A stretch of DNA of 41,885 nucleotides. Source: Erysipelotrichaceae bacterium (GTDB lineage: Bacteria; Bacillota_I; Bacilli_A; Erysipelotrichales; Erysipelotrichaceae). Of this stretch, positions 35,075-41,885 are shown piece after piece. The stretch spans positions 1 through 41,885 of the forward strand of contig JAAYSZ010000027.1 of NCBI GenBank assembly GCA_012523895.1, read 5' to 3'. A model generated the notes under the pieces. It did no database searches, was not told the origin of the DNA, and saw nothing but the letters and a program-made list of their open reading frames with translations. The position numbers and the translations under genes were made by a program. How positions within the stretch are numbered: position 1 is the first letter of the stretch; the number at the start of each line of letters is the position of its first letter.

Positions 35075-36124
35075 TTATTCATATTTAGTAATATCAAAAT
35101 AAATAAAGGGTTGTTCTTCGTTATAACCTTCTACTAAATAAGAAAATGCATAAGAAATTTTTCCTTTTTCAATACGATTATATATGTTTTTTAAATTGTC
35201 TCCACTTAAATAAGGTGAAGCCATATTATAAAAGACATCTTGAGTAACAAATAAATCATTTGCATTTTTTCCTGTTTCTGTTGTTTTTAATATTTTATTA
35301 GTATTTTCTATTATTTGATATAGAGCATCAACATTTTCTTCTACAGTTAAGATTTTATCAATATCTAAATAATAAACTATGTCATTAATATTTCCATCAT
35401 TTGAAAGATTTAAAGAAACATGAGAATTATTTTTATTATAAGGATAAATTGACATGTATTGAAAAGAATATTTAATATCAATTTTAGCATAATCAGCATT
35501 GTAGTCATTTTGTTCAAAAATGCTTTTTAAATTTTCCATTGTATTAGTTAAAAGTTCTATTTTTGCATCATTTTCTTTTTTTGTTTGGATAATTGATGGG
35601 ATATATACACTAAATAATATAAGAGTAGGAATTAAGATAATACTTAGGATATAAGCTTTTGTATTTACTTTAATATTGTTTTTTTCAGCTATTTTTTTAA
35701 TATTATCTTTCAATGAGCTAGCCATACTTGTAGTTGTATTTACTGATTGAAGGTTTGCCATTGTTTTTAGAGATTTACTTTTAAGTATATTGCTTGCGGT
35801 TTTAAGTGAGTGAGCACGTGAAATTCTATTTGAATGTTGAGATATATTTTGATTATTTATTATGGATTGCCAATCATCTTTTCTTATACCGAACTTAACT
35901 CTAAGGATGGAATAAGAAAATAATATTATATAAAAAGCTACAATTATTAACATTATTGTTGTTCCTAAGTAATTAAAGCTTTCTTTTTTTAATATATAAT
36001 CTTCTATAAATATAAAGGTAAACCAAATAAAAGATATTATAAAAACCATTATTATTGTAGGTAAACTTATAGATGATAATAAGTAAAAATGCTTAATTAA
36101 TCTTTTTTCTTTATTTTCTAACAT
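35075..36124 (-). CDS. Hypothetical membrane protein (349 residues)
   Basis: A protein with two membrane segments near the N-terminus (about 15-40 and 55-78), a basic cytoplasmic stretch (about 85-150, with repeated NILKSKSLKTMANL motifs), a third membrane segment (about 160-180) and a C-terminal outer domain of about 165 residues with many Asn, Tyr and Asp. The frame is open for 17 more codons upstream, but AGGGAG right before the ATG at 36124 (MLENKEKR) fixes this start. The function is not recognised. It stands alone with its own terminator. Confidence 0.7.
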   Translation of the reverse strand: MLENKEKRLIKHFYLLSSISLPTIIMVFIISFIWFTFIFIEDYILKKESFNYLGTTIMLIIVAFYIILFSYSILRVKFGIRKDDWQSIINNQNISQHSNRISRAHSLKTASNILKSKSLKTMANLQSVNTTTSMASSLKDNIKKIAEKNNIKVNTKAYILSIILIPTLILFSVYIPSIIQTKKENDAKIELLTNTMENLKSIFEQNDYNADYAKIDIKYSFQYMSIYPYNKNNSHVSLNLSNDGNINDIVYYLDIDKILTVEENVDALYQIIENTNKILKTTETGKNANDLFVTQDVFYNMASPYLSGDNLKNIYNRIEKGKISYAFSYLVEGYNEEQPFIYFDITKYE

Positions 36125-36255
36125 ACTATTCTCCCTTATTAAACTAAGCTTATGTTTAATTATACAAGAAAACATAATATAAAAATATTAATCAAATTTA
36201 AAAAGTTACTTTTTTAATTAAAGAGCTTTATATGGATATATTTTCCTGTTTTTTA

Positions 36256-36318
36256 TTGACAAAATAGTGGACATAAGATAAAGTTAGCTTAAACTAACAA
36301 GAAGTTAGCCTTTGCTAA
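36256..36318 (+). promoter_or_regulatory. feo promoter with two tandem operator-like dyads
   Basis: A consensus -35 TTGACA (36256-36261) is followed at 15 bases by GATAAA (36277-36282) as a possible -10. Directly downstream are GTTAGCTTAAACTAAC (36283-36298, 7 of 8 pairs) and TTAGC-cttt-GCTAA (36305-36318). The shared GTTAGC cores start 21 bases apart, two helical turns. They recall DtxR/IdeR-type boxes (TTAGGTTAGC...), so iron-dependent repression is likely. Confidence 0.6.
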
Positions 36319-36333
36319 TTAAGGAGGATTATT

Positions 36334-36558
36334 ATGAAAATTAATCTTTATGACACACTAAATGGTAATGTTTATAGTGTTGTTGATATGCCAAAGGAAA
36401 ACACTTTAGAAAGTATTGGAGTTTTTCCTGGTGCACACGTAAAAGTAGAAAGTCATTATAATTTTGGAGGACCAGTTGCTATATCTTTAGGTTCTAGAAA
36501 TGTTGCAATTGGTAAGGCTTTAGCAAAACAAATACTTGTTAAAGAGGTACTTTTATGA
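36334..36558 (+). CDS. feoA: Ferrous iron transport protein A (FeoA)
   Basis: A 74-residue SH3-like FeoA protein, the small cytoplasmic partner of FeoB. The family pattern LESIGVFPGAHVKVESHYNFGGPVAISLGSRNVAIGKALA is seen in parts, including the xGVFPG turn and the final GxxVAIGKxLA segment. AAGGAGG is eight bases before the start. It overlaps feoB by four bases (ATGA), so the two are coupled, and it sits behind a promoter with metalloregulator-like dyads. Confidence 0.92.
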   Translation: MKINLYDTLNGNVYSVVDMPKENTLESIGVFPGAHVKVESHYNFGGPVAISLGSRNVAIGKALAKQILVKEVLL

Positions 36559-38312
36559 GTGAAAAAAAAGAAATACAAGAATTAATGCAAAATAATAAGA
36601 CTATATTATTAATGGGAGCTCCCAATGTTGGAAAATCTGTATTTTTTACTCATTATACAAAAGTACATGTAATTAGTTCCAACTATGCTGGAACCACTGT
36701 TTCTTATATGAAGGGTGATTTTACTCTTGCTGGAAATAATTTTACTATGATTGATGTTCCAGGAACTTATTCTTTAACATCTAGTAATGAAGCTGAAGAG
36801 CTTGCTATTTTATTTTTAGAGAATAATCCAGATGGAATATTATTTGTTCTTAATGCTGCTGATTTAGAAGGTAGTATTAAGTTATTTTTAGAAGTTAAAA
36901 ATTATAATAAACAAATTGTTTGTGCACTTAATCTATGTGATGTCGCAAAAAGACAAGGGAAAGAAATTGATGTAGAACTTCTTTCTAAAGAACTAGATGT
37001 TCCTATTATTTCTACAGTCGCTGTAAAACAAGAAGGTTTTAAAGAGTTAGATCAAACAATGGAATCAGTTTTTTCTAAATTAGATTTTAAGAAAGAAACA
37101 AATATTAAAAAAGATTTAGATATAAAAGAATTATGGAAAATATCTAAAGAAATAACAGATAAAGTAGTAAGTTATACTGGTCAAAAAGCAAACTTTTTAG
37201 ATAATTTTGGTCAAAAGTTATTAAAACCTTGGCCAGGAATTTTATATGCAATATTAATTATTATATTAAGTATAGGAATAGTTGTTGGTGCAGGTAAGGC
37301 ACTTAGAGCAGTATTACTACTTCCTTTAGTAAATAATATAATTGTTCCATTTTTTGAAACAATTTTTATTGATGTTTTAAAAGTTTCAGGAATATTAGGA
37401 AATGTACTTATTGGAGAGTATGGTATTTTTAGGATTGGATTTGAATGGATTATTGCTTTAATTCTTCCTTATGTATTACTATTTCAATTAGTTTTTGCAT
37501 TTTTAGAAGATTCGGGTTTATTGCCTAGAATTGCAATTTTATTTGATAATTTAATGAGCAAAATTGGTGTACAAGGTGGTAGTTTAATTAATATTATGCT
37601 TGCTTTTGGTTGTGCAGTTCCTGCAATTATTGGTACTAGAACTGCACCAACAAAAAAAGAAAGACTTGTTGTATCAACATTAATATGTTTTACAATTCCA
37701 TGTATTTCACAATCAGGCGCATTAATTTCTTTGTTAGGAGATTATTCAATATTTCTTATATTATTATTAATGTTTGCTAATTTTGTTTTGTTTGTACTTT
37801 CCGCAAAACTTTTAAGTAAGTTTATTTCCGGTGAAATAAAACCAATGGTTATTGAAATTCCTAATTTATTAATTCCTGAAAAGAAATCATTTTTCTTAAA
37901 ATTTAAAGCGAGAATGAAGAGTTTCTTAATAGAAGCAGAAGGTCCAATGTTATTAGCAGTTGTTTTAGCATCGATATTAACTGAAGCGGGTTTATTAGAT
38001 GGTTTTAGTAAGATGGTAGAACCTATTGTTTCTGGATGGTTAGGATTACCATCAGAAGCATCACTAGCGTTAATTTTAGGTGTTATTCGTCGTGAAATGA
38101 GTGTTGCACCATTGCTTGCGATGAATTTAACTGCTTTACAAATGTTTACTGGAGCGATAGTTAGTTTACTTTATTTACCGTGTTTATCAGTTATTGGAGT
38201 ACTAACAAAAGAGTTTGATTTAAAAACTTCAATATTAATATTTTTTGGAACGATTTTTAATGCAATATTTGTTGGTGGTTTAATTAATCAAGTTGTTTCG
38301 TTGTTTATATGA
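36555..38312 (+). CDS. feoB: Ferrous iron transporter B (FeoB)
   Basis: A 585-residue FeoB: N-terminal GTPase domain (G1 GAPNVGKS about 21-28, G3 DVPGTY, G4-like NLCD) with a short insertion region, then a membrane channel of about eight to ten segments. Channel landmarks include the Gate regions EDSGLLPRIAILFD with AFGCAVPAIIGTRT, and VIRREMSVAPLLAMN. It is shorter than Escherichia coli FeoB (about 770) but like the compact forms of clostridia. The usual conserved Cys in GCAVPA is present. Imports Fe(II) under low oxygen. The stop is nine bases before the next gene. Confidence 0.95.
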   Translation: MSEKKEIQELMQNNKTILLMGAPNVGKSVFFTHYTKVHVISSNYAGTTVSYMKGDFTLAGNNFTMIDVPGTYSLTSSNEAEELAILFLENNPDGILFVLNAADLEGSIKLFLEVKNYNKQIVCALNLCDVAKRQGKEIDVELLSKELDVPIISTVAVKQEGFKELDQTMESVFSKLDFKKETNIKKDLDIKELWKISKEITDKVVSYTGQKANFLDNFGQKLLKPWPGILYAILIIILSIGIVVGAGKALRAVLLLPLVNNIIVPFFETIFIDVLKVSGILGNVLIGEYGIFRIGFEWIIALILPYVLLFQLVFAFLEDSGLLPRIAILFDNLMSKIGVQGGSLINIMLAFGCAVPAIIGTRTAPTKKERLVVSTLICFTIPCISQSGALISLLGDYSIFLILLLMFANFVLFVLSAKLLSKFISGEIKPMVIEIPNLLIPEKKSFFLKFKARMKSFLIEAEGPMLLAVVLASILTEAGLLDGFSKMVEPIVSGWLGLPSEASLALILGVIRREMSVAPLLAMNLTALQMFTGAIVSLLYLPCLSVIGVLTKEFDLKTSILIFFGTIFNAIFVGGLINQVVSLFI

Positions 38313-38321
38313 GGGATATAG

Positions 38322-38873
38322 ATGTTTATTACTAAATTTACACAAAAATTAGAAGAATATGTACAGAAAAATCCTTTATTGTATAAGATAATGCTTGCTT
38401 ATTATAAACCTTTAGTTAAGTGTGAAATTAGGTTGGCAGGTATAGAGTGTACAGATAAAGTTTTATGTGTTGGTGGAGGATCTTGTCCAATTACTGCTAT
38501 TTTGTTTCGTAAATACACAGGTGCAGATATAACAGTAATAGATAATAATCCTTATTGTGTAAAAAACGCTAAAAAATTTTTAAATAAAAAAGGCATTGAT
38601 GGTATTGATGTTGTCTGTTGTGAAGGAATTAAAACATGTTGTAATAATTATTCTGTAGTACATCTTGCAATGCAAGTTTCTCCAATGGAGGAAACATTAA
38701 AGAAGTTAATGAAAGACGCAAAAACAAATGCACGATTTTTAGTTCGTACTCCTAAAAGAATATTTACAAAATTATATAAAGCAAAAGTTGATTGTAATAA
38801 AGCAATAAATTCTACAAGGCATACTCTATTTGCTAATGTTGGTTATACAATGCTTTTTAGAAATATAAAGTAG
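38322..38873 (+). CDS. Nicotianamine-synthase-like SAM-dependent enzyme
   Basis: A 183-residue Rossmann-fold enzyme. The SAM loop reads KVLCVGGGSCPITAILF, the acidic strand end ITVIDNNPYCVKNAKKFL, and the later block VVHLAMQVSPMEETLKKLMK then ARFLVRTPKR. These match, block for block, the pattern of nicotianamine synthases and CntL, which transfer the aminobutyrate group of SAM. It is shorter than those (about 270-320), lacking the N-terminal helical domain, and has several Cys. The GAGGGAT ribosome site lies just after the feoB stop. Either a metallophore-type or lipid-modifying transferase is possible; a simple methyltransferase cannot be excluded. Confidence 0.7.
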   Translation: MFITKFTQKLEEYVQKNPLLYKIMLAYYKPLVKCEIRLAGIECTDKVLCVGGGSCPITAILFRKYTGADITVIDNNPYCVKNAKKFLNKKGIDGIDVVCCEGIKTCCNNYSVVHLAMQVSPMEETLKKLMKDAKTNARFLVRTPKRIFTKLYKAKVDCNKAINSTRHTLFANVGYTMLFRNIK

Positions 38874-39866
38874 ATGAATATGAATAAGAAAAAAAGTTTT
38901 AAATTTATTATGTATATAATTACATTCTTTCTTCTTGTATATGTAATAAAAAACACAAATTTTATTTTAGTTTTAAATTCAATACAAAAAATACCTTTAA
39001 GTTTATTAATTGTAACTTTAAGTTTACAGATTTTAACTGAGTCATTATTGTCTTATCAATGGTATAGAATTGCATTAAAAATGTCACTTTCTGGTTCATA
39101 TGTTGATCATTTTGCATCTAATTGTGTTGAGAGTTTTTTTGATGCAATTAGTCCGGGAGCTAAAATAGGTGGAGAAGTAATGCGTATATTTTTTTTGAAA
39201 GATGAGTTAGGTTATACTAACCAAGATGCTATAAGTTTATTAACTATTCAAAAAGCTTTTAGTGTTTCTAGCTTTTTAATTTTATCTATCATATCTATAA
39301 TCTCAATATTTTTAAATTTTACAATTATTGATTCATTTATTTCACGTATTTTTATTATAATATTTGCGATTTTTTTATTATATGTTGTTTTATATTTTTT
39401 ATTAAACAGTGAAAATATATATCAAAAATTAAATAGTAAGAATAATAAAAACAAAATTTTATCTTCTTTAGAAAGATGGTTAAGTAATTTTAATAATCAT
39501 ATTTTAAAATTTAAGACTGATTTTAAAGAATTGCTTATTCAAGTATTAATATCATTTGGAATATGGTTAATATATCCGATTAAATTATTTCTTTTAGTTT
39601 CATATTTTCAAGATGTAAACTTCTTTTATTTATTGGCTATTGTTTTTATTTCTTATTTTTTAGGTAATATACCGATACTTCCAGGAGGATTAGTTGCATT
39701 TGAAGGAAGTATGACTGTATTACTTATGTCTATGTTTCAAATTACTTATGAAACTAGTTTTGCGATAAGTTTAATATTTAGATTTGTAACATATTGGTTT
39801 GTAATTTTATTAAGTATGAAGGGAGTCTTCTTATGGAAACACAAGAAATACGTAAGTCAAAATTGA
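38874..39866 (+). CDS. UPF0104/LPG-synthase-transmembrane family protein
   Basis: A 330-residue polytopic membrane protein (about eight hydrophobic segments) of the family that includes the flippase domain of MprF and archaeal AglD. Landmarks are SPGAKIGGEVMRIFFLKDELG near residue 100 and NIPILPGGLVAFEGSMTVLL near residue 265, both typical of the family. It begins one base after the stop of the SAM-enzyme gene, and its end overlaps the phosphatidyltransferase gene by 34 bases. A role in moving a lipid or lipid-linked product across the membrane is the family norm; there is no aminoacyl-transferase domain. Confidence 0.82.
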   Translation: MNMNKKKSFKFIMYIITFFLLVYVIKNTNFILVLNSIQKIPLSLLIVTLSLQILTESLLSYQWYRIALKMSLSGSYVDHFASNCVESFFDAISPGAKIGGEVMRIFFLKDELGYTNQDAISLLTIQKAFSVSSFLILSIISIISIFLNFTIIDSFISRIFIIIFAIFLLYVVLYFLLNSENIYQKLNSKNNKNKILSSLERWLSNFNNHILKFKTDFKELLIQVLISFGIWLIYPIKLFLLVSYFQDVNFFYLLAIVFISYFLGNIPILPGGLVAFEGSMTVLLMSMFQITYETSFAISLIFRFVTYWFVILLSMKGVFLWKHKKYVSQN

Positions 39867-40417
39867 TTAAGAATTCACCTAATTTTATTACTTTTTTAAA
39901 TTTGGTTTTTGGAGTTATGGCTATTTTGGTGTGTATTTGTCATAAGGGTGTTAGATATAGAATAATTGCATCAACATTTATTCTTATTTCTTGTTTTTTT
40001 GATTCGATAGATGGTACTCTTGCAAGAAAGTTGAATGCTGTTTCAGAGATGGGAAAACAACTAGATTCTTTTGCGGATATAGTTTCATTTGGAATATCTC
40101 CTATGGTTTTAGCAGTTAGTACAATATTTGAATATGAAAAATCTATGCTTATTTATATTCTTTTATGTATTGTGACTATACTATATATAACTTGTGGTAT
40201 TGCTCGTTTAGTTAGATATAACTTAGGTGATTTTTCTTCATATTTTATTGGTTTACCTATTACTGTTTCAGGATTTATACTTTCTATTTATTTTTTAATT
40301 ATTAATAAATTTGAAATTGTAAAACTAGATTTATTAAGCATAATATTAATATTTGTATTATCTATTTTAATGATTAGTTCTATTAAAGTTAAAAGAATTA
40401 ATTTTAAAAAAAGATAA
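39833..40417 (+). CDS. pssA: CDP-alcohol phosphatidyltransferase, PssA-like
   Basis: A 194-residue membrane enzyme with the full CDP-alcohol phosphatidyltransferase signature DG-xx-AR-x8-G-xxx-D-xxx-D (DGTLARKLNAVSEMGKQLDS, then AD). The opening NFITFLNLVFGVMAI and the SFGISP segment point to phosphatidylserine synthase rather than PgsA. The frame is open from 39794, but GGGAG at 39821-39825 supports the ATG at 39833 (METQEIRK). It makes phosphatidylserine or a related lipid from CDP-diacylglycerol. No phosphatidylserine decarboxylase is in the window. The last gene of the feo-led unit. Confidence 0.88.
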   Translation: METQEIRKSKLIKNSPNFITFLNLVFGVMAILVCICHKGVRYRIIASTFILISCFFDSIDGTLARKLNAVSEMGKQLDSFADIVSFGISPMVLAVSTIFEYEKSMLIYILLCIVTILYITCGIARLVRYNLGDFSSYFIGLPITVSGFILSIYFLIINKFEIVKLDLLSIILIFVLSILMISSIKVKRINFKKR

Positions 40418-40482
40418 TATTTATACTTTAGTTAAAGTTATATGTTTATCTTGTAAAATCTAATTTTTATAAAGCGCTCTAA

Positions 40483-40545
40483 TTGGACTTTTAATATACC
40501 ATAAAGTATAATTCTAAATATATTGATAATAAATGTATTTAGAAT
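40483..40545 (+). promoter_or_regulatory. Promoter and inverted repeat before antiporter gene
   Basis: TTGGAC (40483-40488) and TATAAT (40507-40512) with an 18-base spacer form a good promoter. A perfect 10-bp inverted repeat, ATTCTAAATA (40511-40520) and TATTTAGAAT (40536-40545), starts within the -10 and ends at the GGAGG of the next gene. It could be an operator or, if transcribed from further upstream, a hairpin that limits ribosome access. Confidence 0.55.
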
Positions 40546-40555
40546 GGAGGCTTAT

Positions 40556-41885
40556 ATGGTACTTTTACTAGTTTCAATTGTTTTAGTTTTAGCCTTGTTT
40601 GCGATTAATATTTCAGATAAAACAGGAATGCCTTCTTTATTGTTATTCTTGGGGTTAGGATTACTTGCAAATTTTGTAGGAATTGATTTTGATAATTACT
40701 GGTTTGCGGATAAATTTGCGACTTTTGGACTTATCATAATAATGTTTTATGGGGGATTTGGAACTAACTGGAGTATGGGAAAACCTGTAGTTAAGGAAGC
40801 TGTTGTCTTAGCTTCATTTGGAGTTGTAGCTACTGGAATACTAACTGGTTTGTTTGCACATTATGTATTTAAGTTTGATATGTTAGAAAGTATGCTTTTA
40901 GGATCAATAGTTGCATCAACTGACTATTCATCAGTTTCTAATATTCTTACTTCTAAAAACTTAAACTTAAAATATAATACAGCTCCTTTATTAGAGCTTG
41001 AAAGTGGATCAAACGACCCAACGGCTTATACAATGACAATGTTATTTTTATCTATTATTGCTGGTACTAAAATATCTATTCCAATTATGATTCTTAAACA
41101 AATTGGTTTTGGATTAGTAGTTGGATTTATAATGGCATATTTAATTGGAAAAGTTTTAAAGAAACTAAACTTAAATAAAGATGGGCTTTCTATTGTATTT
41201 ATGTTTGCGATGGCTTTATTTACATTTAGTTTTACAAATGTAATAGGTGGTAATGGTTATTTAGCTGTTTATATATTTGGAATAATTATTGGTAATCAAA
41301 GCTTTTATGGAAAACGTGATGTTGTGTTTTTCTTTGATGGATTTAGTGAGTTAATGAATATTGGGCTATTCTTTATTTTAGGTCTTTTAGCTAATCCTGA
41401 ATCTGTTTTTAAAACTTTACCTATTGCAGCTGCTATTATGGCATTTATGACAATTATTGCTAGACCTGTTACTGTATTTGGATTAACTATACCTTTTAGA
41501 TTAAAATTTAATCAACTAATAGTAATATCTTGGGCAGGTTTAAGGGGAGCAGCCGCAATTGCATTTGCGATTATGGTTGTTAACTCTGGTTTAGAGTTTA
41601 GTGTAGATATATATAGTGTTGTATTTGGAATCTGTTTTTTATCTTCATTTATTCAAGGATCTGGAATGGCACCTATATCAAAAGCCACAGATATGCTAGA
41701 TCCAAATGATACAGTGCTTCGTACTTTTAATTACTATCAAGATAAAGGTGATATTGGATTTTTAAAAACAACTATTCAAGAAGGTAGTTATTTAATAGGT
41801 ATAAAAGTAAATCAAATTAGTTTGGTGTTTGATTTTATAGTAGCTAAAATAAAACGTGGAGATAAAACAATTGTTCCTAGAGGTG
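40556..41885 (+). CDS. CPA1-type cation/proton antiporter (CvrA/NhaP2-like), partial
   Basis: The gene is cut by the window end; 443 residues are visible. Translation from the ATG behind GGAGG gives MVLLLVSIVLVLALFAINIS, then a CPA1 antiporter with about twelve membrane segments: STDYSSVSNIL and ESGSNDPTAY (the ion-binding Asp region), and SWAGLRGAAAIAFAI near the end of the channel. From about 400 a soluble part begins (GFLKTTIQEGSYLIGIKVNQI), matching the TrkA-C domain of CvrA/NhaP2 K+/H+ antiporters, which can be gated by c-di-AMP in Firmicutes. It has its own promoter. The C-terminal end and any TrkA-N or CorC-like domain lie outside the window. Confidence 0.9.
   Translation, partial: MVLLLVSIVLVLALFAINISDKTGMPSLLLFLGLGLLANFVGIDFDNYWFADKFATFGLIIIMFYGGFGTNWSMGKPVVKEAVVLASFGVVATGILTGLFAHYVFKFDMLESMLLGSIVASTDYSSVSNILTSKNLNLKYNTAPLLELESGSNDPTAYTMTMLFLSIIAGTKISIPIMILKQIGFGLVVGFIMAYLIGKVLKKLNLNKDGLSIVFMFAMALFTFSFTNVIGGNGYLAVYIFGIIIGNQSFYGKRDVVFFFDGFSELMNIGLFFILGLLANPESVFKTLPIAAAIMAFMTIIARPVTVFGLTIPFRLKFNQLIVISWAGLRGAAAIAFAIMVVNSGLEFSVDIYSVVFGICFLSSFIQGSGMAPISKATDMLDPNDTVLRTFNYYQDKGDIGFLKTTIQEGSYLIGIKVNQISLVFDFIVAKIKRGDKTIVPRG

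Noticed and set aside
38312..38322. Possible use of the mycoplasma code (TGA = Trp)
   Set aside because: TGA ends feoB and the PHP-ATPase at the expected family C-termini, and Trp is encoded by TGG throughout, so the standard code applies.
1..41885. tRNA, rRNA, CRISPR array, intact transposase or phage integrase
   Set aside because: No cloverleaf-like, rRNA-like or regularly spaced repeat pattern and no transposase or integrase-like protein was seen by reading.

Overview
The window is AT-rich throughout, uses the standard code (TGA is a true stop, for example after feoB and the PHP-ATPase), and carries strong AGGAGG-type ribosome binding sites, lipobox lipoproteins, Bacillus-type Pho-box repeats and no outer-membrane components. 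This fits a low-GC Gram-positive-type bacterium (Bacillota, or a walled or wall-less relative such as an Erysipelotrichia/Izemoplasma-like lineage). The species cannot be named from the sequence. No rRNA, tRNA, CRISPR array or intact insertion sequence was seen. No gene-free stretch exceeds 300 bases; the longest are 32841-33107 (ABC exporter relic), 8263-8499 (AT-rich, nothing clear), 20535-20764 and 21635-21848 (Pho boxes and hairpins).

Region 1 (1-11646), defence. The 3' half of a type 1 BREX phage-defence operon (pglX-pglZ-brxL) enters from the left edge; brxA/brxB/brxC would lie upstream. It is followed by a large PHP-domain/SMC-like ATPase of the TrlF type, a plausible second defence effector.

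Region 2 (11703-17928), redox and metal or cofactor uptake. A LysR regulator is divergent from an operon encoding an unusual 852-residue fusion (CoA-disulfide-reductase-like flavoprotein + rhodanese + siroheme-type sulfite/nitrite reductase half-domain + two 4Fe-4S motifs) and a complete FecCD/BtuCDF-type ABC importer. Region 3 (17951-21634, minus strand) is a PhnCDE-type phosphonate/phosphate importer with two tandem PhnD-like lipoproteins. Each has an upstream array of 11-bp-spaced TTAACA-like repeats (Pho box) and a downstream hairpin; the two hairpins covary.

Region 4 (21849-24624, minus) is a putative operon of a GH114-like lipoprotein, small membrane proteins (including an uncatalogued 55-residue glycine-rich one) and an alpha/beta hydrolase. 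Region 5 (24798-29529, plus) is an Fbp/PhnSTUV-type ABC importer ending with a metallo-beta-lactamase-fold hydrolase. It is preceded by Pho-like repeats, which suggests an organophosphorus substrate rather than iron.

Region 6 (29630-36124) is a mixed housekeeping/accessory stretch: two alpha/beta hydrolases, a CPBP protease, the relic of an ABC exporter ATPase, a nitroreductase coupled to a macro-domain protein, and two hypothetical membrane proteins. Region 7 (36334-40417) is a tightly packed five-gene unit: feoA, feoB, a nicotianamine-synthase-like SAM enzyme, a UPF0104/LPG-synthase-type membrane protein and a PssA-like CDP-alcohol phosphatidyltransferase. It lies behind a promoter with two tandem dyads resembling a metalloregulator operator. 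The window ends inside a CvrA/NhaP2-type cation/proton antiporter.
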